A DNA stretch of 64,000 nucleotides from Caulobacter sp. SL161 (GCF_026672375.1 NZ_JAPPRA010000001.1:806001-870000); one strand, 5' to 3'; shown: positions 47,495 through 58,111, counted from the first letter of the stretch. Notes: a model not told the origin generated them from the letters alone. Translations and numbers: made by a program.

Positions 47495-48340
47495 TCAATC
47501 CCGCAGCAGGTCGTTGATCGAAGTCTTCGACCGCGTCTGAGCGTCCACCGTCTTGACGATCACGGCGCAGTAGAGGCTGGGACCGCCGTTCGGGTCGGGC
47601 AGGTTGCCGGGAACCACGACGCTGTAGGGCGGGACCTTGCCGATGTGGACGGCGCCGGTCTTGCGGTCGACGATCTTGGTCGAGGCGCTGATGAACACGC
47701 CCATCGAGAGCACCGAGCCTTCGCCGACGACCACGCCCTCGACGACTTCCGAGCGGGCGCCGATGAAGCAGTTGTCCTCGATGATGGTCGGGTTGGCCTG
47801 CAAGGGCTCCAGCACCCCGCCGATGCCCACGCCGCCCGACAGGTGGACGTTCTTGCCGATCTGGGCGCACGAGCCGACCGTCACCCAGGTGTCGACCATC
47901 GTGCCTTCGTCGACATAGCCGCCGATGTTCACGAACGAGGGCATCAGGATCACGTTCTTGCCGATGTGGGCGCCGCGACGGACGATGGCGCCGGGCACCG
48001 CGCGGAAGCCGCCGGCTTCGAATTGCGGAGCGTCCCAGCCGTCGAATTTGTTCGGCACCTTGTCCCACCAGGGACCCACGCCGCCGCCCAGGGCGCCCGA
48101 GCGCATCACGGTGTTTGGGTTCAGGCGGAACGACAGCAGCACGGCCTTCTTCAGCCATTGGTGCGTGAACCACTCGCCGTCGATCTTCTCGGCGACGCGG
48201 GCCTCGCCGCTGTCGAGCAGGCGCAGGGCCTCGTCGACGGCGGTGCGGACGGGACCGGTGGTCGCGGCCGAGACCTCGGCGCGGGCCTCCCAGGCGGCTT
48301 CGATCTCGGTTTGCAGATCAGACAGGCTCACGGCGGTCAT
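47495..48340 (-). CDS. dapD: Tetrahydrodipicolinate N-succinyltransferase
   Basis: Predicted 281-residue left-handed beta-helix acyltransferase. Hexapeptide repeats such as [19 protein letters not shown] and [11 protein letters not shown] cover residues 120-230; the succinylase branch of DAP synthesis. Its ATG overlaps the preceding HAD stop, so it closes an argB-HAD-dapD operon. AAGGAAG ribosome site. Confidence 0.94.
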   Translation of the reverse strand: MTAVSLSDLQTEIEAAWEARAEVSAATTGPVRTAVDEALRLLDSGEARVAEKIDGEWFTHQWLKKAVLLSFRLNPNTVMRSGALGGGVGPWWDKVPNKFDGWDAPQFEAGGFRAVPGAIVRRGAHIGKNVILMPSFVNIGGYVDEGTMVDTWVTVGSCAQIGKNVHLSGGVGIGGVLEPLQANPTIIEDNCFIGARSEVVEGVVVGEGSVLSMGVFISASTKIVDRKTGAVHIGKVPPYSVVVPGNLPDPNGGPSLYCAVIVKTVDAQTRSKTSINDLLRD

Positions 48341-49002
48341 GCGGGGCTTCCTTGCAGGCGCGCCGAGCTCAGGAACTCGGCGAGATCGTTGGTGCGGAAA
48401 TGGACGTGTTCGGAGGTCGAGGCGGCGGCGTGCGGGCCGACCAGCACGGTGGTCATGCCCAGGCGCGAAGCGGGAACCAGGTTCTTTTCGCTATCCTCGA
48501 AGAAGGCGGTCATCGGCGGATCGATGTCGTGCAGCTTGCAGATCCGGTCGAAGGTGGCGAGCGCCGGCTTGGGCACATAGTCGGCGGTCTCGATCGCGAA
48601 CAGCTCGGAGAACAGGTCCCGCAGGTTCAGGTGCGCCAGCACCCGCTCGGCGTGGCCGACCGAGCCGTTGGTGAAGATCAGTCGCCGGCCGGGCAGGGCG
48701 GCGATCGCCGCGCGAAGGGCCGGATCAGGCGTCAGGCAGTCCAGCGAGACATCATGCACCTCGTCGAGGAAGCGCGAGGGCTCGATCCCGTGATTGGCCA
48801 TCAGCCCGGCCAGGGTGGTGCCGTGCTCGGTGAAATAGCCATGCTGCAGGGCCCGCGCCTCGTCGCGCGGCAAGCCGGTCTCGCGCGCCACGAAATCCGT
48901 CATCTTGGCCTCGATGAGGCCCATGAACTGGGTCTCGATCGGGTAGAGCGTGTTGTCGAGGTCGAACAGCCAGGTGTCGACGTGGGAAAGGTCCGCGCTC
49001 AT
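48337..49002 (-). CDS. Pyrimidine 5'-nucleotidase-like HAD hydrolase
   Basis: Predicted 221-residue HAD-IA phosphatase; motif [12 protein letters not shown] with Asp14 and Asp16, Thr in [10 protein letters not shown], Lys in [11 protein letters not shown], and FFEDSEKNL. Related proteins dephosphorylate UMP/CMP. Starts and stops overlap argB and dapD by four bases on each side. Confidence 0.85.
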   Translation of the reverse strand: MSADLSHVDTWLFDLDNTLYPIETQFMGLIEAKMTDFVARETGLPRDEARALQHGYFTEHGTTLAGLMANHGIEPSRFLDEVHDVSLDCLTPDPALRAAIAALPGRRLIFTNGSVGHAERVLAHLNLRDLFSELFAIETADYVPKPALATFDRICKLHDIDPPMTAFFEDSEKNLVPASRLGMTTVLVGPHAAASTSEHVHFRTNDLAEFLSSARLQGSPA

Positions 49003-49976
49003 CGCTTGATGAGCGTGCCCGCGCCGTGCTCGCTGAACAGCTCGACCAGCATGGCGTGCGGGCGGCGGCCGTCCAGGATGACAACAGCCTCGACACCGGC
49101 TTCGATCGCGTGGATGGCGTTCTCCAGCTTCGGGATCATGCCGCCGGTGGCCACGCCCGTGTCGATCAACGCGCGCGCCTGTTCGATCGTCATTTCACGG
49201 ATCAGTTCGCCGTTGCCGTCGAGCACGCCCTTGATGTCGGTCAGCATGAGCATGCGCTTGGCCTTCAGCGCGCCCGCCAGCGCGCCGGCCACCGTGTCGG
49301 CGTTGATGTTGAAGGTGTCGCCAGCCGGCGAAACGCCGATCGGCGCGACGACCGGGATATAGTCGTGCTCCGAGGTCAGCAGGGCCTCGATCAGCTGCGG
49401 ATCAACCTTCGTCGGTTCACCGACAAAGCCAAGGTCGACGGCCTGCTCGATATTGCTGTCGGGGTCCTTCTTGGTCCGGGTCACCTTTTCGGCGGTGATC
49501 AGACGGGCGTCCTTGCCCGACAGGCCCACGCCGCGCACGTCGGCTTCGGCGCCGGCCAGCGTGATCCAGTTGGCGATTTCCTTGTTGATCGCGCCCGAGA
49601 GAACCATCTCGGCGACTTCCATCGTCGCTTCGTCAGTAACCCGCAGACCGTCGACGAAAGTCGACTTCACGCCTGCCTTATCGAGCATACGGCTGATCTG
49701 CGGGCCGCCGCCATGGACGACCACCGGATGCACGCCCAGCAGCTTCAGGAGCACCGCGTCGGCGGCGAAGACCTTGGCCACATCTTCCTGGCCCATCGCG
49801 TGACCGCCGTATTTGATCACCACCGTCTCGCGGTCGTAGATCTGGATGTAGGGCAGGGCCTCGGCCAGGGTCTTGGCGGTGGCCCAGCCAGCTTCCTCGG
49901 CGACGTCGGTCAAGGCGGCGGTCCTCGATGCGGAAAAGAGCGGCGCCTCGATAGCGGACCCCGCCCCCCCTGTCAT
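48999..49976 (-). CDS. argB: Acetylglutamate kinase
   Basis: Predicted 325-residue amino-acid kinase of arginine synthesis. KYGGHAMG (Lys-Gly-Gly substrate loop), [13 protein letters not shown] and the C-terminal [15 protein letters not shown] motif are characteristic. The N-terminal ~35 residues ([13 protein letters not shown]) are extra relative to common forms and the ribosome site at ATG 49976 is weak; a later TTG may be the true start. Confidence 0.88.
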   Translation of the reverse strand: MTGGAGSAIEAPLFSASRTAALTDVAEEAGWATAKTLAEALPYIQIYDRETVVIKYGGHAMGQEDVAKVFAADAVLLKLLGVHPVVVHGGGPQISRMLDKAGVKSTFVDGLRVTDEATMEVAEMVLSGAINKEIANWITLAGAEADVRGVGLSGKDARLITAEKVTRTKKDPDSNIEQAVDLGFVGEPTKVDPQLIEALLTSEHDYIPVVAPIGVSPAGDTFNINADTVAGALAGALKAKRMLMLTDIKGVLDGNGELIREMTIEQARALIDTGVATGGMIPKLENAIHAIEAGVEAVVILDGRRPHAMLVELFSEHGAGTLIKR

Positions 49977-50103
49977 CAAAAACGACGGCGCTGAATCCTC
50001 TGGCGGCGCGATCGAGCCGACGCTTCAACATGAGGATGGCGGTGGACATCGGCAGGTATGCCGGGTTCGGCGGAACCGCGAGCCGCGAGGCCCAGCAGCC
50101 GGA

Positions 50104-50562
50104 TCAAGTCAGGGTGTCGACCACGCCCCACCGGTCTGCGTAGGCCGGAGCGAGGGTGAGGCCCGCCGGCGCCGGTCCGGGCGCGTGTCCTACGGTCAAG
50201 CAAATGGCCAGATAGCCCAGGGCGCTCTTCACCCCGTGTCCGGAATAGGGCTTGCCGATCACCCCGCATGCGCCGGCGAAGTCGTCAGGCAAGCGCTTGA
50301 CATTGGCGGTCATGAACAGGGCGACGCCGCCGCAATCCTTGGCGATCCTGCGCGCCACCTCCACACCGGTAGGCCCATCGCTGAGATGAACATCGATAAG
50401 CGCGAGGTCAGGATGCAACTGCCGGGCCAGCGTCACGGCCTCGTCCGAACTCATGGCGCAGCCGAGCGAATGGAAACCGGCCTCCTCGATCAGATGTTCC
50501 AGCTCGATGGCGAGAAGCATCTCGTCTTCGACAATCAGAACATCGAGCGCTGGCCGGCTCAT
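50104..50562 (-). CDS. lovR: Single-domain response regulator LovR
   Basis: Predicted 152-residue receiver-only protein. DE pair at 13-14, phospho-acceptor Asp57 in ALIDVHLSDG, Lys in VIGKPY; it has a ~30-residue C-terminal extension. It is 18 bases downstream of the LOV kinase gene. In C. crescentus LovR works with LovK to modulate cell adhesion and the general stress response; the assignment here rests on gene order and motifs. Confidence 0.88.
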   Translation of the reverse strand: MSRPALDVLIVEDEMLLAIELEHLIEEAGFHSLGCAMSSDEAVTLARQLHPDLALIDVHLSDGPTGVEVARRIAKDCGGVALFMTANVKRLPDDFAGACGVIGKPYSGHGVKSALGYLAICLTVGHAPGPAPAGLTLAPAYADRWGVVDTLT

Positions 50563-50580
50563 GATCAAAAGCGTCCTTGG

Positions 50581-51687
50581 CTATTGCGTCCCATTGATGG
50601 GCAACAGAACGACCACGCGGGTTCCAGGTTCCGCATCGGTGGCCTCCCATTTCGCCTTCAGCTGCTGGCAGAGCAGCTGGACGATCGTGAGGCCGAAGCC
50701 GGAAGCCCTGGTTTCCCTATCCTGACCAACGCCGTCGTCGGTGATTTCGATCCGGAAGTCGCCGTTCAGGCGCGATAAACCGACAAAAATGCGGCCGCCG
50801 CGGCCCTCGGGAAAGCCGTGCCGCAGGGCGTTGGTCAGCAGTTCGTTGACGACGAGGGCCAAGGGGGCGGCCTTGGCGGCGGGGATTTCGACGCGCTCGA
50901 GATCCAGTTCAACGCGGATGTCGTCACGCATGGCCGATCCCATCAGGTCGGCGACCATGTCGCGGATAAACGCCGAGACGTCGAAGCGCTCCACGTCCTC
51001 GCTCTGGAACAGGCGTCGGTGGACGGTCGCAATGGCGTTGACCCGGCCCAGCATGCCTTTCAGCGACGCCTTGACCGCCGGATCGGGCACGCGCCGGTTC
51101 TGGAGCAGCAGCAGGCTTGAGATGAGCTGCAGATTGTTCTTCACACGGTGATCCACCTCATGAAGCAACGCGGTCTTCTGTTCGAGCGCCTCGGTCAGCT
51201 CCCTTGTCCGCTCTTCGACCACCTGCTGCAGACTGTCGCTGTGGTCCCGAGCGCGGAGCTCGACGACCTTCTTGCCGGTCACGTCCACCTGCGAGCCGAA
51301 GAAGTAGACAAGCTGGCCGGCGTCATTTCGCACGGGCGACATATTGAGTGCGTTCCAGAACGGCGAGCCGTCCTTGCGGTAGTTCAGGAGATCGACAGCG
51401 ATATCCTCTCCCGCCGCCAGCGCGTCACGCACCGCCTGGATCGCCTTGGGGTCGGTGTCTGGTCCCTGCAGGAACCGGCAATTGCGGCCGATCACTTCGT
51501 CGCGGGCATAGCCCGTCAGGCGCAGGAAGGCGTCGTTCGCGAAGATGATCGGAATGTCGGGCTGGGTGGCGTCGGCGACGATCATGGCCATGCGGGTGGC
51601 GCTGATCGCTGCGGCGAACGGGTCGTCGACGCCATATCCGGCGGCCAGTCGCTCGCCGGCCCGGCGCGATTCCGAATAGTCTTCCAA
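50581..51687 (-). CDS. lovK: Blue-light LOV histidine kinase LovK
   Basis: Predicted 368-residue photoreceptor kinase. LOV domain (about residues 25-135) with the flavin-adduct Cys70 in GRNCRFLQGPDTD; coiled linker (145-172); HisKA_2/HWE-type His180 in HEVDHRVKNNLQL; HATPase with NELLTNALRHGFP and GFGLTIVQLL. The start is a TTG at 51687 after GGGAGCTTAGCC. Numbering agrees with the known C. crescentus LovK, including Cys70 and His180. No transmembrane segment, so it is cytoplasmic. Confidence 0.92.
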   Translation of the reverse strand: MEDYSESRRAGERLAAGYGVDDPFAAAISATRMAMIVADATQPDIPIIFANDAFLRLTGYARDEVIGRNCRFLQGPDTDPKAIQAVRDALAAGEDIAVDLLNYRKDGSPFWNALNMSPVRNDAGQLVYFFGSQVDVTGKKVVELRARDHSDSLQQVVEERTRELTEALEQKTALLHEVDHRVKNNLQLISSLLLLQNRRVPDPAVKASLKGMLGRVNAIATVHRRLFQSEDVERFDVSAFIRDMVADLMGSAMRDDIRVELDLERVEIPAAKAAPLALVVNELLTNALRHGFPEGRGGRIFVGLSRLNGDFRIEITDDGVGQDRETRASGFGLTIVQLLCQQLKAKWEATDAEPGTRVVVLLPINGTQ

Positions 51688-51816
51688 GGCTAAGCTCCCA
51701 CCTCCCCGTGGACGCTCAACGTACCCGATCTTGTCGAGTTCCCAACAGAGGTTGCGCCCCGGCGTGAGGACCCGCCGGACCTGGAGCCTTTTTAGCTGGC
51801 CGCTGCGGTGATCGGG

Positions 51817-51848
51817 GGCTCGCCCGGACTTCCCGGAACAGGCGAGCC
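51817..51848 (-). terminator. Hairpin downstream of the binding-protein gene
   Basis: GGCTCGCC/GGCGAGCC arms (51817-51824 and 51841-51848) form a stable hairpin between sbp and lovK. No T-run follows, so its role as terminator is uncertain. Confidence 0.35.
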
Positions 51849-51860
51849 TCGAGGCCGGCG

Positions 51861-52910
51861 TTACTTCGGCCGATAAATCCGGTCGAAGGCGCCGCCGTCG
51901 TTGAAGTGCGTCGCCTGGGCCTTCTTCCAGCCGCCGAAGGTGTCGTCGATCGTCACCAGCGGGATCTGTTTGTACTTGCTGGCGTACTTGGCGGCGACGG
52001 CCGCGTTGCGCGGGCGGTAGTGATGCTTGGCGATGAGATTCTGAGCGAGCGGGCTGTAGAGGAAGTTCAGATACCCCTGGGCCACGGTTCGGGTCTTGCG
52101 ACGATCCACGTTCCTGTCGACCAGAGCGACGGTCGGCTCGGCCAGGATCGACAACGACGGATAGACGATGTCGAACTTGCCCGGCAGTTCCTCCTGGGCG
52201 AGGTAGGCTTCGTTCTCCCAAGTCAGCAGGACATCACCGATGCCGCGCTGGGTGAAGGTGGTGGTCGCGCCGCGTGCGCCCGTATCAAGGATCGGGACGT
52301 GTTCGAACAGGGCCTTCACATAGGCCTCGGCCTTGGCGGCGTCGCCGCCCGGCTGTTTGAGCGCCCACGCCCAGGCCGCCAGATAGTTCCAGCGCGCACC
52401 GCCGGAGGTCCTGGGATTAGGCGTGATGACCTCGACGCCGGGCTTGATCAGGTCGCTCCAGTCCTTGATCTTCCAGGGATTGCCCTTGCGGACCAGGAAC
52501 ACGATCGTCGAGGTGTAGGGCGCGGAGTTCTGCGGCAGCCGCGATTGCCAGTTGGCGGGCAGCAATCGGCCCTTGGCGGCGATTTCGTCGATGTCATAGG
52601 CGAGCGCCAGGGTGACGACATCGGCCTGCAAACCGTCGATCACCGATCGGGCCTGCTTGCCCGAGCCGCCGTGGCTTTGGTTGATGGCCAGGGTCTGACC
52701 GACGCGCGTCTTCCAGTAGGTCGCGTAGGCCGCGTTGATATCCTTGTAGAGCCCCCGCGTCGGATCATAGCTGACATTCAGCAGCGTGACGGGCTTGGGT
52801 TGGGCATTGGCGACACCGCTAAGCGCGGCTGGGGCGGCGAGCGCGCCAAGGCCGGCGGTAGCGGCGCCGAGGATACCTCGTCGCGTAGGTTTGTCAAAAT
52901 GACGAGCCAT
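51861..52910 (-). CDS. sbp: Sulfate/thiosulfate-type periplasmic binding protein
   Basis: Predicted 349-residue periplasmic protein with a Tat-like signal ([12 protein letters not shown]). The mature part matches Sbp/Cys[33 protein letters not shown] (oxyanion-binding), and [17 protein letters not shown]. No permease or ATPase gene is near. The porin gene lies 24 bases upstream on the same strand, so they likely form an operon; the next operon beyond is phosphate-related. Sulfate is the likeliest ligand, but another oxyanion is possible. Confidence 0.82.
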   Translation of the reverse strand: MARHFDKPTRRGILGAATAGLGALAAPAALSGVANAQPKPVTLLNVSYDPTRGLYKDINAAYATYWKTRVGQTLAINQSHGGSGKQARSVIDGLQADVVTLALAYDIDEIAAKGRLLPANWQSRLPQNSAPYTSTIVFLVRKGNPWKIKDWSDLIKPGVEVITPNPRTSGGARWNYLAAWAWALKQPGGDAAKAEAYVKALFEHVPILDTGARGATTTFTQRGIGDVLLTWENEAYLAQEELPGKFDIVYPSLSILAEPTVALVDRNVDRRKTRTVAQGYLNFLYSPLAQNLIAKHHYRPRNAAVAAKYASKYKQIPLVTIDDTFGGWKKAQATHFNDGGAFDRIYRPK

Positions 52911-52934
52911 GAAGTGTCCTCGGAGCTGTGACGG

Positions 52935-54464
52935 TTAGAAGACGTACTGTGTTCGGACGGACCAGATATCGAGATCCTGGCCGACCTGCGCCCCTGCGGG
53001 CGGGGTTGAGCCGGCGACGAAGGCCGTGCCGCCCGGCGAGAGGCGATCGACCTCGACATTGCGGTACGCGGCGGAGAGCGAAACGACCGAATTGAGGTAC
53101 CAGTTCACGCCCAGCGACAAGATGTTCTGCTCGCCGCCACGGATCGCGCCGGCGACGGGCGAGGAGCCCGCCGGGCCCGCCAGATAGTCGAGGTCGAAGT
53201 TCGAATAGCGCGCGGCGAGTTCGATCGCGCCCCAGTTACCCTTCTTCAGGTCGAAGGGCTTGGCGGGGCGCGGCGCGTCGAAGCCCGCGGTCGCGGTGCT
53301 GTAGCGGCGAGCCTCGCCGGTCAGGGTCCAGCCGGCCTGGACGTACCAGCCATTGAACTTCGGATCCGGCAGCGTGCTGCTGCGGCGCTTGACCTTGATG
53401 TCGAAGTATTCGGCCTGAACGAAAACGTTCTTGCGCATCGCGCCGAACTCCAGACCGATCGCGGTCAGGCTGTCGGCGTCGATATTGCCCGTATCAATCA
53501 GGCGGGCGCCATCGACGCGCAATTCAGGTCGATCGCGCAGGCGCAGGTTGCTGATGGCGCCGCCTGTCGCGGCGACGTCCGGACCGCCCTTGGCGGGATG
53601 GATGACAAGGTTGGTGTTAACCCCGGTGTGGACCAGCCAGCCATCGCCCTTGAAGGGGACAACCGAGAACCGGCCGACAGCGCCGAGTTGTTCGTCGAAC
53701 GTCTGGGTCGTGACGGTGTTACCGGTGACGGCTGCGGAGAAGTTCCAGCGTTCGCCGCTATGGAACACCCCGATCGTCGCGCGGCCGTCGCCGCCTGCAA
53801 GACCTCGGACCGTTTCGGCGACCGACGCCCGCTCGGGGAAGAGCGATCCGGTGAAGCTTGCTGCGTCTTCTAGGCTGGTGGGGTGCGGATAGAAGCCCGC
53901 CCGGACTTTCACCGGCAAGCCGCTGTATTGAAGCCAGGCCGAGGAGATCTTCCCGGCCTCTTCCGTGCCGGAGCCGCCGAAATCGTAGACCATGTTGTAA
54001 TCGAAGGCGCCGAAGACCTTGCCTTCGACGCCCAGGCGAGCGCGGCGGACGTTTACGCCGTCGGAGAGATCGCGCACGCGGTCGTTTTCGGTCGCGTCGC
54101 CGAACGAGCCTCTGCGGAAGTCCGTGGCCAGGGGGCCAGCTGGCCTTTGGTCGTAGCGCGCGGCGTCGGCCTGGAAGAAGCCGCGGATCGACGCTGAGAA
54201 CGCCCCGTCGCCGGTGGAGAAGGTCGGGCGCCCGTTCGCCATGCTGACGGTGGTCGCGCTCTGAGCGGCTTTGGCGTCCTTGGTGGTGGCGGCCTTCAGG
54301 TCGGAGACCTGCTTTTGAAGGGCCTGAAGTTGCGCCTCAAGCGCGGCGATGCGGGCGGCGGCGTCGTCGGGCGACGAGGTTTGGGCCGACGCGGCGCCGG
54401 CGGTGATGAGTAGGGAGGCGCCCGCGATCAACGCGGCGCGGAAGGCAGTCTTGGCAACGGTCAT
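52935..54464 (-). CDS. OprO/OprP-type anion porin
   Basis: Predicted 509-residue outer-membrane protein. Signal peptide (AALIAGASLLITAGAASAQ), a periplasmic coiled coil (residues 35-66, AARIAALEAQLQALQKQVSD), then strand-rich sequence with repeated patterns such as GLAGGDGRATIGVFHSGERW and a C-terminal ending in Phe (RTQYVF), as expected of a beta barrel. Family members in Pseudomonas are phosphate/polyphosphate-selective and are induced by phosphate starvation. GAGGGG ribosome site. Confidence 0.83.
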   Translation of the reverse strand: MTVAKTAFRAALIAGASLLITAGAASAQTSSPDDAAARIAALEAQLQALQKQVSDLKAATTKDAKAAQSATTVSMANGRPTFSTGDGAFSASIRGFFQADAARYDQRPAGPLATDFRRGSFGDATENDRVRDLSDGVNVRRARLGVEGKVFGAFDYNMVYDFGGSGTEEAGKISSAWLQYSGLPVKVRAGFYPHPTSLEDAASFTGSLFPERASVAETVRGLAGGDGRATIGVFHSGERWNFSAAVTGNTVTTQTFDEQLGAVGRFSVVPFKGDGWLVHTGVNTNLVIHPAKGGPDVAATGGAISNLRLRDRPELRVDGARLIDTGNIDADSLTAIGLEFGAMRKNVFVQAEYFDIKVKRRSSTLPDPKFNGWYVQAGWTLTGEARRYSTATAGFDAPRPAKPFDLKKGNWGAIELAARYSNFDLDYLAGPAGSSPVAGAIRGGEQNILSLGVNWYLNSVVSLSAAYRNVEVDRLSPGGTAFVAGSTPPAGAQVGQDLDIWSVRTQYVF

Positions 54465-54656
54465 CGTTAGTCCCCTCTCGGCGCGCAGCGCGAGCCGACC
54501 TGCCGAGCCTAAGGGAGACGATTAACCCCAGCTCGGGAATAGAGATTAAGGGAGTCGGCCCCGAGATTTTCTTGAGGCGCGACGAAGTGTCGCGAAAAAA
54601 ACCGCGAATCTTCCATGGAATCAAACGGTTGAAGCGATTAACAATCCGTTCGCGCA

Positions 54657-54687
54657 AAAGGCCGCCTCGGTCTCCCGAAGCGGCCTT
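54657..54687 (-). terminator. Terminator of the autotransporter gene
   Basis: Minus strand: AAGGCCGCTTCGGG...CGAGGCGGCC hairpin followed by TTTTGCG; 39 bases past the autotransporter stop. Confidence 0.8.
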
Positions 54688-54725
54688 CTGCACAGATACG
54701 TAGCCTTGAGACGATTTGACGCGGC

Positions 54726-57700
54726 TTAGAACATCGCCCGACCAGAGAGGCGCAGATTGTAGCGCTTCTGCTTCTTGGCGGCTTCGACGCCGCCCTCCAG
54801 CGCCAGGTACGACATGGGCGTACCCGCCCGCAGGGCGAAGCCGGCGGTGAGCGCGCCTTGCTTGTCGTCCATCGCGGCCATCGAAAACACGTTGCCGCCC
54901 TTGAAGCGCGCCACGGTGTCGCCCACCGAGCCCGCCAGCGTCTGGCGGTAGCCGACGCGGACTTCCGGACGCCACCACACTTGCTTGCCGAAGTCAGCGC
55001 CCATCACCACGCCCAGTTCGCCGCTGAGGTTGCTGGAGGTGCGCTTGTCGACGGTCAGGTCGAAGGCGTCGCCACCGCCCGTTTCGGCGCGCTTGCCCTC
55101 GCGCAGCCAGACATAGTCGAGGCGACCTTCGGGGCGGGCGAAGAACCGGCCAAACTTCTGCTCATAGGCCATGCCGGCATAGGCGTTGGCGGTCACGCCG
55201 TTCCAGTCGGCGCTGTTTTTCAGGACCAGGTCCGCAACGCCGTCGCCGTTGGCGTCCGGCGCGATGAAGCGGCGATCACCTTGGAAGAAGGCGTAGCCCA
55301 GGCCACCGCCGGCGTTGAACCGCCAGCCGCCGATGGAGCGCCGCCAGTAGGCGCCGCTCTGCACGAACGAGGCGGTGGTTTGTTCGCCGACCTTGGCGAC
55401 CGTGTCGTGCTCTTCGATGCTGACATAGGCCAGGGTCAGGCCCAGCGCGCCGCCGGCGTCGCCCATCGCTTCATAGCCGCCCACGAAGCCAAACGCTTGG
55501 GTGTCCGAACCGAGGGTCTGGTCGGTGTCGCGACGGGTCAGCGAGTTGATCTCCTGCACCCAGACGCTGTCGGGGCCGTAGCGATCGCCTGGATCCGGGC
55601 GGAACATGGTCGCCGCCGAAACCTGCTGGTTGACCGTTTGCAGCGCGGCGAACAGGCCTTCGCCCTGGTCGGGCAGCATCTGGTCGTAGAGGTCGCGGAA
55701 ACCGTCACGCGAGTTCTGGTTCAGGAAAGTCGCGGCGAGGGTCGAGTCCGCGCCCAGCGCGCTGAACACGGCGTCATAGGCCGAGCTTTCGGCCTGATTG
55801 AAGCCGATCTCGGCGGCGGTGCGACGACGCACGTCGATATAGACGTTGTTGGTGTCGGCGCGGCTGGTCGCCACGTACAGGTAGGGCGACTCGGCCAGCA
55901 GGCTGTTGCCGATCGTACCGACGCTGATGTTCGAGCCCTGGATCACCGTGAACGTCGTCGGCTGCTTGACCAGATTGGCCATGCGGATGCCGAGTTCGGC
56001 GCCGGAGGCGATCGACGTCGCGCCCGAAACGACCAGCTTGGTGTTGGTTCCCGTTGTCGGGTCGGCCGAGAACAGAAGCTTGGCCTTGCTGCCCAGATTC
56101 ACGCTCGTGACGTTGAGGGTGTCGCTGTTGGCGATCGCCAGGCTGCCGTTGGCGATCGAGATGTCCAGTTTGCCGTCGGTGTCGTAGAGCTTGCCCACCG
56201 CGATGGCGCCGCCGTCGATCGACAGACGGTCCTGGCCGGCCCCGAAGGACATTTCGCCCAGCAGCGTGCCGCTCCAGAGGTTCAAGGTGTCGGCGCCGGC
56301 GCCGAACAGCACGTCCCCGATGGTCGACGGCGCGACCGTGGTCGTCGACGAGGTGGCGCTGGTGGTGGTGTCGGTGCTCGGGAAGGTGCTGGTCGAGGTG
56401 AAGTCCGCGGGCCCCGATTGGGTGAAGTTGACGCCCAGAGTGTTGGCGCGCAGATCCAGCGCGATCGTACGGCCCGTGGCGGTGACGCTCGCCACCGTTC
56501 CGTCGGCCTTGAAAGCCGGCGCGGCGACGGTCGCCCGGATCGAGCCGGTATTGGTGATGGTCCGCAGGGTCCCGGCTTGGTCGAGCACGGCGATCGCGTC
56601 GCCGGTCTCGCCCGTACGCGTGGCGGTGATGCTCCCGGAGTTGCCCAAGCTGCTCGCCGAGGCGCCGGCGGCGATCACCAGGCCACGGGCGCTGGCGGTG
56701 ACGCCGGATCCGGCGAACGATGCGGCGTTGGCGGTCAGCGCGCCGCGATTGAGGATCGAGGCCGCCGTAGCGCCCGAATTCAGCACTACACCGGTGGCGT
56801 TGGCCTCGTAGGAGGTCGCGGTGATCTGTCCGTCGTTGCGCAGGCCGCCGACCAGCGTGGTCGTCCGCTCGCCGCCAGCGCCGATCGAGACGCCGGTGGC
56901 CGAGACGCCATTATAGACGCCCGCTGCGGAGATGGCTCCCTTGGCGATCAGGCCATAGGCGTTGTCGCCGGATCCGACCGCGCCCAAGGTCACGTTCTGA
57001 CCGGCCGAACCGATCTGCAGCGCGGGGGCCGCGCCGAAGACGTTGATGCTCGAGGTCCCGGTGCTGCTCGACGAAATCGTTGTGGTCGTCGTCGTGCCGT
57101 CGCTGTTGACCTTCGTCGAATAGTTCAGGCCCTGCAGAAGGACCCCGCCGCCGACGTCGCCGCCGATGCGCACCGTCGGCCCGCCCTGTTGCAGGTCGTC
57201 GGCGTCCAGCTTGCCCAGAGCGTCCGTCGTCGAGGGGCGCGAGGTGTAGCGATAACCTGTGGCGCTGGTCGCCCCTTGCAGGACAAGCGCGCCCGAAACG
57301 TTCGCATCGATCGCCTGGGCGACGGCGTTGACGCCTTGGACGTTGATCTGGCCGCCCAAGGTCACCTTGCCCGTGACGGGCGAGGCGATTCGCACGCCAT
57401 AGGCGTTGTCGCCCGTGACGCTGATCGATCCGAGATTGGTGACGTTCCCGACGACGGGACCTTCCAGCAGCACGCCGGCGGAATTGTTGCCCTCGATGCT
57501 GATGATGCCGGTCGAGTCGTTGATGATGTCGCCGGTGAAGGTCCCCGCATTGGTCAGGCGAACGCCAAACCGGTTGGCGCCCTGGGCGAACACGCCGTCG
57601 AGGTCGCCGTCGGAGTCGCTGTCAGAGGCGGTGTAGTCTTCCAGCAGCGAAATCGTGGCCGAGTTGGTCAGGGCGCCGGTCCTGCCGCCGATGATGAGGA

Positions 57701-57971
57701 CGCCCACGCCGTCATTGACGCCGGTGGTCGACAGCGTCCCGAGATTGGTGACCTTGTGGTTGCTGTCGATCGTCACGATCGCGCCGGCCGCAGTCGGCTT
57801 GATCGAGCCGTCGGCGGTGATGCGGATGTCGTCTGCGGCCGTTCCGGTCGCCGTGCTGGTGGCGATCGGCGTCGTGCGCGCGTTGGAGACCGGGGTCTCG
57901 GCCGAGGCGGCGAAACCCATGGCCAGGAGAGGAGCGGCCGCGACTGTCGCGACCAGGACCTTGCGCTGCAT
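54726..57971 (-). CDS. Autotransporter outer-membrane protein
   Basis: Predicted 1081-residue type V secreted protein. Signal peptide MQRKVLVATVAAAPLLAMGF. The passenger (about 30-750) is a Gly/Ser/Thr/Ala/Asn-rich beta-helix-like repeat domain with recurrent VTNLGSISVTGDNAYGVR-type units. The last ~270 residues form the autotransporter barrel beginning near VWVQEINSLTRRD and ending LSGRAMF with the terminal Phe. No protease or catalytic motif was identified, so it is likely an adhesin or surface protein. GAGGTG precedes ATG 57971, and it is divergent from phoR. Confidence 0.88.
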   Translation of the reverse strand: MQRKVLVATVAAAPLLAMGFAASAETPVSNARTTPIATSTATGTAADDIRITADGSIKPTAAGAIVTIDSNHKVTNLGTLSTTGVNDGVGVLIIGGRTGALTNSATISLLEDYTASDSDSDGDLDGVFAQGANRFGVRLTNAGTFTGDIINDSTGIISIEGNNSAGVLLEGPVVGNVTNLGSISVTGDNAYGVRIASPVTGKVTLGGQINVQGVNAVAQAIDANVSGALVLQGATSATGYRYTSRPSTTDALGKLDADDLQQGGPTVRIGGDVGGGVLLQGLNYSTKVNSDGTTTTTTISSSSTGTSSINVFGAAPALQIGSAGQNVTLGAVGSGDNAYGLIAKGAISAAGVYNGVSATGVSIGAGGERTTTLVGGLRNDGQITATSYEANATGVVLNSGATAASILNRGALTANAASFAGSGVTASARGLVIAAGASASSLGNSGSITATRTGETGDAIAVLDQAGTLRTITNTGSIRATVAAPAFKADGTVASVTATGRTIALDLRANTLGVNFTQSGPADFTSTSTFPSTDTTTSATSSTTTVAPSTIGDVLFGAGADTLNLWSGTLLGEMSFGAGQDRLSIDGGAIAVGKLYDTDGKLDISIANGSLAIANSDTLNVTSVNLGSKAKLLFSADPTTGTNTKLVVSGATSIASGAELGIRMANLVKQPTTFTVIQGSNISVGTIGNSLLAESPYLYVATSRADTNNVYIDVRRRTAAEIGFNQAESSAYDAVFSALGADSTLAATFLNQNSRDGFRDLYDQMLPDQGEGLFAALQTVNQQVSAATMFRPDPGDRYGPDSVWVQEINSLTRRDTDQTLGSDTQAFGFVGGYEAMGDAGGALGLTLAYVSIEEHDTVAKVGEQTTASFVQSGAYWRRSIGGWRFNAGGGLGYAFFQGDRRFIAPDANGDGVADLVLKNSADWNGVTANAYAGMAYEQKFGRFFARPEGRLDYVWLREGKRAETGGGDAFDLTVDKRTSSNLSGELGVVMGADFGKQVWWRPEVRVGYRQTLAGSVGDTVARFKGGNVFSMAAMDDKQGALTAGFALRAGTPMSYLALEGGVEAAKKQKRYNLRLSGRAMF

Positions 57972-58111
57972 TACGAACGACACCTCGATAGAAACCGGGC
58001 CACTAATTCGGGTCACGATGCGGCGAAAATACGGTGAGTCCCGCTCGCAACACGCACTAGGGCGTCAATCGTCTATCGCATGGCTTGGCGGGGCGCCATA
58101 TCTGCTTCGTC

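Noticed and set aside
54585-54602. CGCGAC-GAAGT-GTCGCG hairpin next to an A-run
   Set aside because: The A-run lies on the wrong side for a terminator on the minus strand; no clear role assigned.
54858-58037. 1059-residue open frame opposite the autotransporter gene
   Set aside because: It is an antisense shadow: the real minus-strand gene has signal peptide, ribosome site, barrel domain and terminator, while the antisense frame has Arg/Ala/Gly/Val-rich low-information sequence.
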